Source of the DNA: CAVZGO01 sp963774935
GTDB taxonomy: Bacteria > Chloroflexota > Anaerolineae > Anaerolineales > UBA4823
DNA: 64,000 bases
NCBI GenBank assembly: GCA_963774935.1
Contig: CAVZGO010000013.1
Coordinates: forward strand, 372,001-436,000
Direction of reading: 5' to 3'
Program-made: the position numbers and the translations under genes
Notes under the pieces: model-generated
Database searches by the model: none
What the model saw: the letters and a program-made list of their open reading frames with translations, nothing else
What the model was told of the DNA's origin: nothing
Part shown: positions 27,061 through 36,490 of the stretch, one piece after another
Numbering within the stretch: position 1 is the first letter of the stretch
How the letters are laid out: each line of letters starts with the position of its first letter

Positions 27061-27243
27061 TCCAAATCCTCAAAATAATTATTGTCGCCAGGTCAGCATT
27101 TCGATCGATCGAATTATTTAACCTATCCCATAATCAGATGCTAGAAACTGATAAAGGTTACACTATTCATTACTAATTATACCTGTCTCCTGTGAATTAT
27201 TTCGCAAACAGAACCAGCCATGGCAGAAACCGGGTAAAATGCA

Positions 27244-27280
27244 AAATGTGGAAGCTCAGCTCGGCTGATCTTCCACATTT
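27244..27280 (-). terminator. Terminator of the rpsO-pnp unit
   Basis: AAATGTGGAAG (27244-27254) pairs with CTTCCACATTT (27270-27280), and the stem continues after one mismatch with TCAGC/GCTGA around a TCG loop. TTTT follows on the minus strand, downstream of pnp. The remainder of 27061-27243 holds the trxB upstream region; I see no gene there. Confidence 0.8.
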
Positions 27281-27327
27281 ATCTAATTACCAGGAAACTT
27301 CGCTTATTCTACAAGGGAAAAGGTGCC

Positions 27328-29553
27328 CTAACGGCGGTTGCCTCCACCGGATTGCCCACGTCGATCATCACCGCGTCCCTGAGGGCGACCGCCTCCCCCG
27401 CCAGGGCGATTGCCACCGGGCTTCGGAGTGCGACGATCCCGCTCTGCAGCCTCTTCGGCAGTCCAACCTTCCAGCACAGCCTGGCGTGAGAGCCGGATCT
27501 TGCCGGCAGAATCGATATCAGTGACCATCACCGTGATCTCATCGCCTAAGCGCACAACATCTTCAACCTTTGCTACACGCTGAGAATCGAGCTGGGAGAT
27601 GTGCACCAATCCGTCAATGTTCGGGAGAATCTCGACAAAAGCACCAAAATCAGCAACACGGACCACTTTACCGGTGTAGATGCGCCCAATCACTGCTGTT
27701 TCTGTCAAGCCTTCAATCCGCTCGCGGGCAATCTGAGCGCCCGTGGCATCTGCTGAGGCGATGAAGACCGTTCCGTCTTCGTCGATATCAATCTTAGCGC
27801 CAGATTCTTCTTGAATGCTGCGAATCATCTTTCCGCCCGGACCGATAATCGCACCAATCTTATCGACGGGAATTTGCACTACGGTGATGCGCGGAACATG
27901 TGCTTTCAGCTCTGAACGCGGCTGACCGATCACCTGCAGCATTTGCTCTAAGATCGACAGGCGTGCGTGGTGAGCCTGCTCCAGCGCCTCAGACATAATT
28001 GCTGAGGTGATTCCTTTTATTTTAATATCCATTTGCAGAGCGGTGATACCCTGCGTCGTTCCAGCTACCTTAAAATCCATATCACCCAGGTGGTCTTCTG
28101 CACCCAGAATATCGGTCAAGATAGCGTAGCGCTCTCCTTCTTTGACCAGACCCATGGCAACCCCAGCAACCGGCGATTTGATCGGGACACCGGTGTCCAT
28201 TAATGCAAGCGTGGAACCGCATACCGAAGCCATCGAGGATGAGCCGTTTGAAGAAAGCACTTCTGACACCAGGCGCATCGTGTAGGGAAACTGGGATTCG
28301 GGGGGTATAACCGGCAGCAATGCCCGTTCAGCCAGTGCACCATGACCGATCTCTCGGCGAGAGGCACCGCGCAACGGCTTGACCTCACCCGTTGAGAAGG
28401 GTGGGAAATTGTAATGGTGCATATAGCGTTTCGTATCAGCCGGAGTCAAGCTATCTAATTCTTGTGCTTCACGCGGTGTGCCCAGCGTAGCCAGGGTCAT
28501 TACCTGCGTCTCACCTCGAGTGAATAAGCCAGAGCCATGCGCACGCGGGCTGACATCGACATCACACCAGATCGGGCGGATATCTTTCAAACCCCGCCCA
28601 TCATAGCGCGTGCCCTGTTCGAGTACGCGCTGGCGCATTACCGACCGAAGCGCGTCTTCGAAAGCATTGCGTACCCCAGAGACCAGGCTCTCATCCTCGC
28701 CAGCCAGCTCTGCGACAACTTCAGCCTCCATGAGACTCAAGGCATCGTTTCGCTCAGATTTATCATAGGGCTGGTTGAGAACACTCTCAATGCGCCCGGC
28801 GGCTTTCTCAGACACAGCGGTTTGCTGCGATTGGTCAACCATAAAGGGTATGTACTCTCGCTTCGGCTTACCAACTTCTGCTGCCATTTGCTCTTGAACG
28901 GTAATATAGCCTTGCAGCTCCTGGTGACCAAACTCTAAAGCCTTGAGCATGGTGGCTTCAGGGATCTCATTCGCTCCGCACTCGACCATCAAGATTGCAT
29001 CGCGAGTACCAGCGATACGCAAATCCAGGTCAGATTGTTCGATCTGCTCAAAAGTTGGGTTGACGATAAATTGACCTGCAATCATGCCGACACGTACGGC
29101 TGCTACCGGCCCATCCCACGGGGCATCCGAGATCATTAACGCTGCTGAAGCAACGTTTACCGCCATAATATCAATCGGGTTAATGCCATCCGCCGAGAAT
29201 GCATAAATAATGACTTGCATATCATTGCGCATATCTTTTGGGAATAGTGGTCGCAGCGGGCGATCTACTAATCGAGCGGTCAGTATAGCCTCTTCAGTTG
29301 GGCGACCTTCTCTGCGGAAAAACGAGCCCGGGATCTTTCCACCGGCATACATTCGCTCTTCATAATCCACTGTCAGTGGGAAAAAGTCAATCCCGGGTCT
29401 GACCTGTGAACTCATCGATGCGGCAGCGAATACCATGGTATCACCGACACGCAGTGTAACCGCGCCACCTGCCTGTCCGGCAAGGCGGCCGGTTTCGTAT
29501 GTGAACTGTTGTCCTCCAACAATTCCTTGAAATTTCTTACCTTCTGGTTGCAT
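27328..29553 (-). CDS. pnp: Polyribonucleotide nucleotidyltransferase (PNPase)
   Basis: There are 741 residues from the ATG at 29553, preceded by AGGAGATAAA; an upstream in-frame start at 29580 is less likely. Two RNase PH domains (FRREGRPTEEAILTARLVDR in the first; RGETQVMTLATLGTPR and ESNGSSSMA-like SSNGSSSMASVCG in the second) are followed by a KH domain (IGPGGKMIRSIQEESGAKID) and an S1 domain (GKVVRVADFGAFVEI). The C-terminal tail after the S1 domain is rich in Gly, Arg and Gln. It degrades RNA phosphorolytically from the 3' end as a trimer. It follows rpsO, the classic order. Confidence 0.97.
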   Translation of the reverse strand: MQPEGKKFQGIVGGQQFTYETGRLAGQAGGAVTLRVGDTMVFAAASMSSQVRPGIDFFPLTVDYEERMYAGGKIPGSFFRREGRPTEEAILTARLVDRPLRPLFPKDMRNDMQVIIYAFSADGINPIDIMAVNVASAALMISDAPWDGPVAAVRVGMIAGQFIVNPTFEQIEQSDLDLRIAGTRDAILMVECGANEIPEATMLKALEFGHQELQGYITVQEQMAAEVGKPKREYIPFMVDQSQQTAVSEKAAGRIESVLNQPYDKSERNDALSLMEAEVVAELAGEDESLVSGVRNAFEDALRSVMRQRVLEQGTRYDGRGLKDIRPIWCDVDVSPRAHGSGLFTRGETQVMTLATLGTPREAQELDSLTPADTKRYMHHYNFPPFSTGEVKPLRGASRREIGHGALAERALLPVIPPESQFPYTMRLVSEVLSSNGSSSMASVCGSTLALMDTGVPIKSPVAGVAMGLVKEGERYAILTDILGAEDHLGDMDFKVAGTTQGITALQMDIKIKGITSAIMSEALEQAHHARLSILEQMLQVIGQPRSELKAHVPRITVVQIPVDKIGAIIGPGGKMIRSIQEESGAKIDIDEDGTVFIASADATGAQIARERIEGLTETAVIGRIYTGKVVRVADFGAFVEILPNIDGLVHISQLDSQRVAKVEDVVRLGDEITVMVTDIDSAGKIRLSRQAVLEGWTAEEAAERDRRTPKPGGNRPGGGGGRPQGRGDDRRGQSGGGNRR

Positions 29554-29911
29554 TTTATCTCCTGTATTAATAATTCCCACCCGGTCAGGGACTGATAGCC
29601 ATCGGCAATCCGAGCATCCTTTGCATAGAATTGTCTGTGCCTATCAATTCCCAACCTGCGGGTTGAAAAGCGAGCCTACCGTATCAAAACTGACTCAGCT
29701 CAAATAGATAACGTCGAATCGGGGAATAAACGTTTTTCCCCCAAAACGATTTTAGAAACCTATTGGTATAGCGGTATTGCTCGCGAGTACTGCCTGTAAT
29801 TCCAGTGGTTATAAAACCCTTAATACTTCCACCCGTTGCATATGCCAGACGGGCAAACTAACGAAACGAGTAGATGGGAGACCTGCCTACCATCTACCCG
29901 ATCTGGCCTAC
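29554..29911 (-). other. rpsO-pnp intergenic region with a hairpin
   Basis: This is a 358-base stretch without a gene. GTAGATGG (29870-29877) and CCATCTAC (29890-29897) give a perfect 8-bp stem with a 12-base loop just after the rpsO stop on the minus strand, and no strong T-run follows. In E. coli the rpsO-pnp junction holds an attenuating terminator and RNase III-cut structures used in pnp autoregulation. A similar role here is inference from position. The remaining sequence shows only weak structure. Confidence 0.4.
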
Positions 29912-30184
29912 CTACTTGCGCCGGATGCTCAACCGGTCTGTGAGCGCCATGTAACGCGGGAAATCATTTCGCCTGATATAAGCGAGTAACCGCCGACGCT
30001 GTCCCACCAGTTTAAGCAAACCACGACGCGAAGATTCATCGTGCGTGTTGATCCTCAGATGATCTGTTAATTGATTAATTCGATTTGTCAGCAATGCTAC
30101 CTGGACCTCTGGGGATCCAGTGTCACCTTCATGACGGGCAAATTCGCCCATCAACTTACTTTTAGCTTCTTTATCGATAGTCAT
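29912..30184 (-). CDS. rpsO: 30S ribosomal protein S15
   Basis: There are 90 residues from the ATG at 30184 (MTIDKEAKSKLMGEFARHEG). The internal GDTGSPEVQVALLTNRI, the DHLRINTHD..SRRGLLKLVG RNA-binding helices and the YLALT-like RYMALTDRLSIRRK end are diagnostic. S15 binds the 16S rRNA central domain early in 30S assembly. An AAAGGAG lies 12 bp upstream of the ATG, slightly far. It precedes pnp on the same strand. Confidence 0.97.
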   Translation of the reverse strand: MTIDKEAKSKLMGEFARHEGDTGSPEVQVALLTNRINQLTDHLRINTHDESSRRGLLKLVGQRRRLLAYIRRNDFPRYMALTDRLSIRRK

Positions 30185-30321
30185 GACTTCTGCAGTCTCC
30201 TTTCGTAAATTCTTTTCTAGCAGGTCTCCAGTTCGGCAGCCGAGTAAACCACCGAACGGTCTAGTCAAGCCTGAAAATTATACCAAATCGAGTTCGTTCG
30301 AACAAGGCAAATTACAGATTA

Positions 30322-31122
30322 TTATGTACCCCTTAACTCTTTTCGTAGCATTTCCTCGAGTGAGGCGGGGAAAACACTCAGGCTTTGGCGAATTAGCCAG
30401 GCAGCGTTCTTTGACCCTGGCAATGACAAGGACTGGCGGAACATAAACGCCATCTCCTGTGGCGAACGGCGCGCCAGCGCTTCCAGTACATCAAGCAGAT
30501 CTGGCCGCAGAGCCAGCGGTGCTGATTGGATCAGAGGTTGAATCAGGCTATATATTGCAGGTAAATTTTCATAATCGGGATAGCGGATCAAAGGCAACAG
30601 CGCCCGTAAGCCGATCTGCTGGTTGAACAGGTTACCAGAATCAAGCCAGCCTTCAATAAGGTGCAACAATACCATAGGCTGGTCATGCCGCAATCCTTCC
30701 ATCCCCTGGGTGAACAATAAGTCAACTAATCCAGGCTCAATCTCTGGCTTGATCCAGATTTGCAGCCTATCAACCACCGGCTCAGCAGGTGGGATGGGGA
30801 TCTGACCGAGCAAGCCGGAGGCTAGCGTGCGAAACTCCAGATATGGCTGCTCCCACAGTGCGTCACATAACTGCAATCCATCTTCCGGCTGCTCTTTTGC
30901 CAGGGGGGTCAATTCGATCAGAATCTGGCGTAAGACCGGCGGTCGGACGCGGTAGGTTTTGAGCAGTATCGGAGGTCCCCCAGACTGACCTGGCCTGGCA
31001 ACCCGCTCGGCGTATCCCTCGAGGAGATGGTGCAAACTGCGCACAAAGGCTGCTGGCTGATCAAAATGCTCAGCCAACAATGCCGCCTGTTGTTTTAAAC
31101 GAGCAGGTTGGATCGCCGGCAT
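30322..31122 (-). CDS. Unknown HEAT-repeat-like helical protein
   Basis: The protein has 266 residues and is leucine- and proline-rich, with repeated paired helices (LRQILIELTPLAKEQPEDGL, LEFRTLASGLLGQIPIPPAE, QQIGLRALLPLIRYPDYENL). The pattern recalls AlkD-type or other HEAT-repeat scaffolds, but the base-flipping residues of AlkD are not recognisable to me, so no enzyme activity is claimed. It starts 18 bp after proS on the same strand, so it is probably co-transcribed with it. It has no signal peptide or membrane segment. It is about 140 bp upstream of rpsO, which likely has its own promoter. Confidence 0.65.
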   Translation of the reverse strand: MPAIQPARLKQQAALLAEHFDQPAAFVRSLHHLLEGYAERVARPGQSGGPPILLKTYRVRPPVLRQILIELTPLAKEQPEDGLQLCDALWEQPYLEFRTLASGLLGQIPIPPAEPVVDRLQIWIKPEIEPGLVDLLFTQGMEGLRHDQPMVLLHLIEGWLDSGNLFNQQIGLRALLPLIRYPDYENLPAIYSLIQPLIQSAPLALRPDLLDVLEALARRSPQEMAFMFRQSLSLPGSKNAAWLIRQSLSVFPASLEEMLRKELRGT

Positions 31123-31140
31123 GCTTCGGAGAATGATTAT

Positions 31141-32574
31141 TTAATAGGCGCGCGAGAAGACAACTTGCTGGTCAGCTCTTTCGCCACACACAACACAGAC
31201 GCCGGTGCCGCCTGGTTGTTCTAATGGAATACAGCGGGTGGTCGCTTTGGTATCTTCTTTTACTCTGGCTTCGCATTCCGCGCTTCCGCACCACCATGCC
31301 ATCGCCCAACCATCTTCTACTACCTGGGTGAGCTCAGAATAATTGGACACAGCATGGGTATTGCTTTTCCGAAAAGAAATGGCGCGTTCATACAAAGATG
31401 CTTGAATTTGATCAAGCATTTCAGACACTTGAGCTGAAAGATGATCTTGCGTTACAAACGCCTTGCCTTCTTTGCCTGGTCGATCACGCCTTGCCAGAGC
31501 AACTGTGCCTTTTTCCACATCTTTAGGACCAACCTCAATCCGCAACGGCACACCACGCATTTCCCAATCGTTGAATTTGAATCCCGGCGTCAGCTCGGAA
31601 CGGTCATCTATGTGCAGGCGAAACTTGCTCAGCTCACCCCGTAAACGCTCGACCACTTCCATAACCCGGCTCTTCTCGTCATCATTCTTATAGATTGGGA
31701 TAAGAACCACCTGGATAGGCGCCAGGCGTGGGGGCAAAACCAAACCCTTGTCGTCTCCATGTGTCATTATGATAGCCCCCACAAACCTTGTTGAAAGACC
31801 CCAGGAAGTCGTCCAGGCATGCTGGAGCTCGTTATTCCAATCCAGGAATTGGATATCGAATGCACGAGCGAAATTTTGGCCCAAGAAATGAGATGTACCG
31901 GCTTGCAACGCACGCCGGTCGCCCATCATCGCCTCAATCGTGTAGGAACGCACTGCCCCGGCAAATTTCTCTTTTTCACTTTTTAAACCCGGGACAACTG
32001 GGACTGCTGCTTCGTTGACGGCAAAATCGGCATACACATTCAACATGCGCAGCGTCTCGTCCTCAGCCTCTTGTGACGTCGAATGCGCCGTATGCCCTTC
32101 TTGCCAGTAAAATTCAAGGGTGCGCAAGAATAGCCGCGTGCGCATCTCCCAGCGCACGACGTTGCCCCACTGGTTGATCAGCACGGGCAAATCCCGGTAA
32201 GATTTGATCCACTTGGAATACATATAACCAATAATTGTTTCCGAAGTCGGCCGGACAACCAATGGCTCTTCTAATTTCTCACCGCCACCAATGGTTACAA
32301 TTGCCAGCTCAGGCGAGAAACCTTCGACATGCTCTTTTTCCTTCTCCAGGAAAGACATTGGAATAAAGAGTGGAAAAGCAGCATTGACATGCCCGGTTGC
32401 TTTAAACCGGCTATCCAGCGCCTGTTGGATATTCTCCCAAAGAGCCCAACCATACGGCCGAACCACCATACAGCCACGCACCGGAGCATAATCGGCTAAC
32501 TCGGCTTTTAACACAATTTGGTTGTACCACTCGGAAAAATTTTCACTGCGGGAGGGGAGTTTATCTTCAGCCAT
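31141..32574 (-). CDS. proS: Prolyl-tRNA synthetase, archaeal/eukaryotic-like type
   Basis: There are 477 residues from the second ATG (AAAGAAG lies 6 bp ahead). Class II motif 2 is in EMRTRLFLRTLEFYWQEGHTAH and motif 1 in the RGCMVVRPYGWALWENIQ region. The protein lacks the large editing insertion of the bacterial form and has the extra C-terminal zinc-like domain (CGSAECEARVKE, CVVCGERADQQVV), ending in Tyr, which is the mark of the eukaryote/archaeon-like ProS found in a subset of bacteria. It charges tRNA-Pro. It is flanked by a LOG-family gene upstream and the HEAT-like gene downstream. Confidence 0.94.
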   Translation of the reverse strand: MAEDKLPSRSENFSEWYNQIVLKAELADYAPVRGCMVVRPYGWALWENIQQALDSRFKATGHVNAAFPLFIPMSFLEKEKEHVEGFSPELAIVTIGGGEKLEEPLVVRPTSETIIGYMYSKWIKSYRDLPVLINQWGNVVRWEMRTRLFLRTLEFYWQEGHTAHSTSQEAEDETLRMLNVYADFAVNEAAVPVVPGLKSEKEKFAGAVRSYTIEAMMGDRRALQAGTSHFLGQNFARAFDIQFLDWNNELQHAWTTSWGLSTRFVGAIIMTHGDDKGLVLPPRLAPIQVVLIPIYKNDDEKSRVMEVVERLRGELSKFRLHIDDRSELTPGFKFNDWEMRGVPLRIEVGPKDVEKGTVALARRDRPGKEGKAFVTQDHLSAQVSEMLDQIQASLYERAISFRKSNTHAVSNYSELTQVVEDGWAMAWWCGSAECEARVKEDTKATTRCIPLEQPGGTGVCVVCGERADQQVVFSRAY

Positions 32575-32598
32575 CGTCATCTTCTTTCATTGTCATCA

Positions 32599-33138
32599 TT
32601 ACGACATATTCACTAGAACAGTTACAGCTTGTTCTACATCAGGAGCAAACACCAGCCAGTGGCGCTGCGAGTCTGGGATATAGCGATCAAATTGATTAAG
32701 AAACGAATTAATTATAGTGTGCCATTCTGGCCCGATCAAGACCAGAGGACGCGGTGATAAGCCGCCGGTAACCAGGTTTGTCCACATCATGGCAACCTCT
32801 GCCAGGGTACCCACCCCTCCAGGTAAAGCCAGGGCAGCATCACCTGAATCGAGCAACTTAAAAAGACGCTCCCGCAAAGTGGGCAGGCGCCACTCCTCCT
32901 GAACCCAGGCATTATGACTTACCGGTCTCCAGCGCTCAATTTCATCGCAGGTGACACCGATCACATGCCCACCGGCTTCGGCAGCCCCTCGTGAAACAGC
33001 TTCCATGGTGCCCATGTAGCCACCACTCAGCACAGTAAAGCCTGCCTCGCCAAGTTTCTGGCCGAGGTAGCGAGCCTGCTCATAGGCTGCCTCCCCAGGA
33101 AGGCATTGTGAGCCGCCGAATACTGTTACATTTTTCAT
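32599..33138 (-). CDS. LOG-family protein (TIGR00730-like, lysine decarboxylase-like fold)
   Basis: There are 179 residues from the ATG at 33138, chosen because it lies 13 bp after the preceding gene and begins with the Rossmann strand MKNVTVFGGSQ. The LSGGYMGTMEAVSRGA and ALPGGVGTLAEVAMMW motifs (PGGxGTxxE) are diagnostic. Family members hydrolyse nucleoside 5'-monophosphates, releasing the base and ribose 5-phosphate (cytokinin-activating LOG and bacterial homologues). The physiological substrate here is unknown. The neighbour is a nucleotide pyrophosphohydrolase, which suggests a nucleotide clean-up role. Confidence 0.88.
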   Translation of the reverse strand: MKNVTVFGGSQCLPGEAAYEQARYLGQKLGEAGFTVLSGGYMGTMEAVSRGAAEAGGHVIGVTCDEIERWRPVSHNAWVQEEWRLPTLRERLFKLLDSGDAALALPGGVGTLAEVAMMWTNLVTGGLSPRPLVLIGPEWHTIINSFLNQFDRYIPDSQRHWLVFAPDVEQAVTVLVNMS

Positions 33139-33151
33139 CTCTGCGCTAACC

Positions 33152-33475
33152 CTAAGGTTCTTTTTGCGGTTGCCCGGAATCCCAGGTACGTTGATAGTTG
33201 CGCTCAAGCTTACTCAGGATTGCCTGCTCCAGATCGATGCCTGCCAGACTGGCAAGCTGCAGCAGATACAATGCCACGTCCGCCAGTTCCTCGCCAAATG
33301 CGGACCGGTCATCCAGATTTTCGCGCCACTGAAAATGTTCCAATACTTCTGCACTCTCAAGCGAGAGCGAAATAGCCAGATTGCGCAGCTTCTGAGGGCG
33401 AGGGCTATCATCATCGTACCAATTTTGGGATTGTACGAATTGGTGCATCACTTGGGTCAGTTCCCGAATATCCAT
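33152..33475 (-). CDS. MazG-like/dCTPase-type nucleotide pyrophosphohydrolase
   Basis: The protein has 107 residues. The all-alpha NTP pyrophosphatase signature is visible as LSLESAEVLEHFQWRE followed by EELADVALYLLQLASLAGI, giving the ExxE..ExxD metal-binding acids. The KLRNLAISLS start resembles RS21-C6/DCTPP1-type enzymes that cut dCTP and modified dNTPs to monophosphate plus pyrophosphate. The gene lies just upstream of the LOG-family gene in the same operon. House-cleaning of noncanonical nucleotides is the likely job. Confidence 0.88.
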   Translation of the reverse strand: MDIRELTQVMHQFVQSQNWYDDDSPRPQKLRNLAISLSLESAEVLEHFQWRENLDDRSAFGEELADVALYLLQLASLAGIDLEQAILSKLERNYQRTWDSGQPQKEP

Positions 33476-33508
33476 CGTGTTTGATTATATGAGCCAGTGA
33501 CCGAATGG

Positions 33509-33733
33509 TCAACCAGCTTCTGGCAGGTGAGATATCACCAGCAAAGCCGCTTGAGCAGATTTCTGTTGTTCAATATGCCAATCCGGCTCATCACTCATCC
33601 GCTTTAGATGCGCGTAAACAGCCTGTCGTTCTTCTTCAGCGAGGCTGATAAAAGCAGCCCGGATTTTCTCGGGCTGCCTGGAGAGAAGTTCACCCCAAAG
33701 AATTTCTATAGGTTCTATATCCACCGCAGGCAC
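33509..33733 (-). CDS. Small unknown protein (74 aa)
   Basis: The protein has 74 residues, acidic and helical (IEILWGELLSRQPEKIRAAF, EEERQAVYAHLKRM), with no cysteines or membrane segment. The coding look is fair: it lies 33 bp ahead of the MazG-like gene on the same strand, and GGAGGTGCCTGCGGTGGATATAG-type purine-rich sequence surrounds its start region. I do not recognise a family. It may be the first gene of the operon running to the HEAT-like gene. Confidence 0.55.
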   Translation of the reverse strand: MPAVDIEPIEILWGELLSRQPEKIRAAFISLAEEERQAVYAHLKRMSDEPDWHIEQQKSAQAALLVISHLPEAG

Positions 33734-33817
33734 CTCCGCTCTACATCTCTATAGAAGCCGCTGGAACTAACCGTTATTTTATCCTATTAACCTGGTTTAG
33801 ATGCAATCTAGGTTAAA

Positions 33818-36457
33818 ATGTATCTGATGCACATCAATTTGACACATGAACAAGCCGATTTTGACGCCCTCGCCTCGCTATTGGGTGCGTTTTTACTCGA
33901 CGAGTCGACCACGTCTGTTTTGCCAAGGCGCATCAACCGTAATGTCCAGGCTTTTTTGAATTTCTATGGAAGTGAGCTGCCATTTGTTGAGTTTAACGAT
34001 TTGCCACAAGGGCCTATCGATGAAGTGACCCTGGTCGACACGCAATCGATGGTCAGCATTCGCGGGATGAACGCATCCACACGAGTCTCGGTGATCGACC
34101 ACCATCCGTTGCGAGAAAGCCTGCCGGAAAGTTGGATTATCCATCGGGAGGATACTGGGGCAACCACGACCTTGATCATTGAAGCACTGCAGGAAGATGA
34201 TGAGGTGGTCAGCCCAATACACGCAACGCTGCTTTTGCTGGGAATCTATGAAGACACAGGATCGTTAGCCTACACACGCACAACTGCCCGAGATTTACGC
34301 GCTGCAGCTTACCTGCTTGACCAAGGCGCCAACCTCCACGTAGCGACAGAATTCCTCAATCACCCGCTTTCGCTATCCCAGCAAAGCATATATGACCACC
34401 TGCGCGCCAATGCCGAATTCCTGAATATCCATGGGCAAAACATTGTCATCGCCAGCGGCGATGCACTGGAGACGGACGAGGAACTCTCAACCATCGCTCA
34501 TAAACTGCGAGATTTTTTGGATCCGGACGGTCTATTTGTGCTGGTTAATACACGCAGCGGGGTCCAGATGATTGCTCGCTCGACCAACGATAGTATCGAT
34601 GTCTCAGATGTCCTTGGTCATTTCGGCGGCGGGGGGCATGAACGTGCATCCGCAGCGCTGGTTCGCGGACGCGATCTCAATCAAGTTAAGGCGGAACTCA
34701 TCGACCACCTTTCTAAGTGTATCCGTCCAGCGATTCGGGTTGACCAGATCATGTCAAGGGGCGCTCAACTGCTCCTTCCGGATACGTCCGTTGACGATGC
34801 TGCATCCCGGATGCGACGTTTTGGATACGAAGGATTTCCTGTAGTTGAGAATGGTAAGGTAATTGGGTTGCTCACCCGCCGGTCAGTGGATCGTGCCCTT
34901 TCACATGATCTGCATAACAAGACAGCGCGGGAATTGATGGATGGAGGTAACTACAGCGCCCGACCTGATCATTCGATTGAAGAATTGCAACGTGTCATGG
35001 TCTTGAGCGGGTGGGGGCAAATTCCGGTTGTGCATCCAGAGAATGGGGAAATCATCGGGATCGTCACCCGTACAGACTTGATCAAGATGCTTACTCCAAA
35101 ACCGCGCTTGCCGGGAGAGATGAACCTGGCAGCCCGGCTCGAAAATTCGGTGCCGGAAGATCTGCTCGGATTGCTTCATGCCATTGCTAAGGCTGCTCAC
35201 GCCAAGCACATTCCACTCTATATTGTGGGCGGTTTCGTGCGCGACCTGCTGCTTAACCGGCCGAGTCTTGATTTTGACCTGGTGGTTGAGGGGGACGCGA
35301 TCAAGTTAACCCAGCGCCTGGTAAGCCAGTATGGTGGTCGAGAAACCAGCCACGCCCGTTTTGGAACAGCGAAGTGGCATCTGGAGGGATCTCAATTTGA
35401 GTCGGCGGGAAAATACGCCGGTAATGACACGGATAGTCTGAATGCCATAGATCTGGTGACCGCACGTACAGAATTTTACACATACCCAACTGCTTTGCCC
35501 ACGGTTGAACGCGGAAGTATCAAGCTTGACCTCCACAGAAGAGATTTCACCGTCAACACCCTTGCGATGCGTTTAGACGGCAATCATTATGGTGAGCTGC
35601 ACGACTACTGGGGAGGCTTGAAGGATCTAAAGCTTGAGCTTGTACGCGTGCTTCACTCACTTTCCTTTATAGACGATCCTACTCGTATGCTTCGCGCGGT
35701 TCGCTTTGAGCAACGATTAGGTTTTCAAATCGAGGAGCGTACTCTTCAGCTGATGAAGGAGGCGATACCACTGCTTGACCGGGTATCTGGCGACCGCCTC
35801 CGTCATGAACTCAGCCACATTATCATCGGACCGCAAGCCACTCTGATCTTGAACCGGCTGGATCAGTTGGGATTGCTGCGTGCGATTCACCCTAACCTGA
35901 GATGGGACGACTGGCTGAGAGAGAAAATCGATGGAATTCAAGTCGTTGAACCTGGAATCGAATGGGAACTGCGCAACTCGCAACAACTCCGCAATCTAAG
36001 AAAGGACATCGCTTATATTGTTTGGTTGATCCGGCTTAACCAGGTGCAGGCAACATCCGTCTGCGAACGATTACGCGTCCCGGTAGATTTATGCGGTGAA
36101 ATTCAGTCCGCTATTCAGCTATGGCAAGATCTATCATTTCTCACACACCAGCCGAATAGTGTGATTGTTTCCCACCTGGATCCGGTGCCGGCAATATCCC
36201 GGTTTGCAGCTTACCTGGCTACTGACGAGCCACAACACCGCCAACTGCTCGAAATTTACGCAAGCAAATTAAGGAAAATCACCTCGATCGCGAATGGGCA
36301 TACCCTACGCCAGGCAGGCGTTCATCCTGGTCCATGCTACAAGGAAATATTAGCATCCCTGCGCAATGCCTGGCTGGATGAAAGAATCAATTCAGAGGAA
36401 CAAGAGAACGAGCTCATGATGAATTTGTTGAGATCTTACGAAGGAAATAATCCCTAA
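33818..36457 (+). CDS. DHH phosphoesterase - CBS pair - CCA tRNA nucleotidyltransferase fusion
   Basis: The protein has 879 residues. Residues about 1-300 form a DHH/DHHA1 phosphoesterase (HEQADFDALASLLGA, SVIDHHPLRE, GGGGHERASAALV). Two CBS domains follow at about 305-430 (DQIMSRGAQLLLPDTSVDDA, RDLIKM-like TRTDLIKML). A class II polymerase-beta-type nucleotidyltransferase spans about 455-620 (YIVGGFVRDLLLNRPSLDFD, RRDFTVNTLAMRL, DPTRMLRAVRFEQRLGF), then a helical RNA-binding part. Such fusions are known in several deep-branching bacteria, where CC-adding and A-adding enzymes can be split. Whether this copy adds CCA or only A is not decidable here. The tRNA-Gln in this window lacks an encoded CCA and would need such an enzyme. 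Confidence 0.9.
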   Translation: MYLMHINLTHEQADFDALASLLGAFLLDESTTSVLPRRINRNVQAFLNFYGSELPFVEFNDLPQGPIDEVTLVDTQSMVSIRGMNASTRVSVIDHHPLRESLPESWIIHREDTGATTTLIIEALQEDDEVVSPIHATLLLLGIYEDTGSLAYTRTTARDLRAAAYLLDQGANLHVATEFLNHPLSLSQQSIYDHLRANAEFLNIHGQNIVIASGDALETDEELSTIAHKLRDFLDPDGLFVLVNTRSGVQMIARSTNDSIDVSDVLGHFGGGGHERASAALVRGRDLNQVKAELIDHLSKCIRPAIRVDQIMSRGAQLLLPDTSVDDAASRMRRFGYEGFPVVENGKVIGLLTRRSVDRALSHDLHNKTARELMDGGNYSARPDHSIEELQRVMVLSGWGQIPVVHPENGEIIGIVTRTDLIKMLTPKPRLPGEMNLAARLENSVPEDLLGLLHAIAKAAHAKHIPLYIVGGFVRDLLLNRPSLDFDLVVEGDAIKLTQRLVSQYGGRETSHARFGTAKWHLEGSQFESAGKYAGNDTDSLNAIDLVTARTEFYTYPTALPTVERGSIKLDLHRRDFTVNTLAMRLDGNHYGELHDYWGGLKDLKLELVRVLHSLSFIDDPTRMLRAVRFEQRLGFQIEERTLQLMKEAIPLLDRVSGDRLRHELSHIIIGPQATLILNRLDQLGLLRAIHPNLRWDDWLREKIDGIQVVEPGIEWELRNSQQLRNLRKDIAYIVWLIRLNQVQATSVCERLRVPVDLCGEIQSAIQLWQDLSFLTHQPNSVIVSHLDPVPAISRFAAYLATDEPQHRQLLEIYASKLRKITSIANGHTLRQAGVHPGPCYKEILASLRNAWLDERINSEEQENELMMNLLRSYEGNNP

Positions 36458-36490
36458 GCCATCATTCAAATTGTAAGGCAGACCTTTGGA

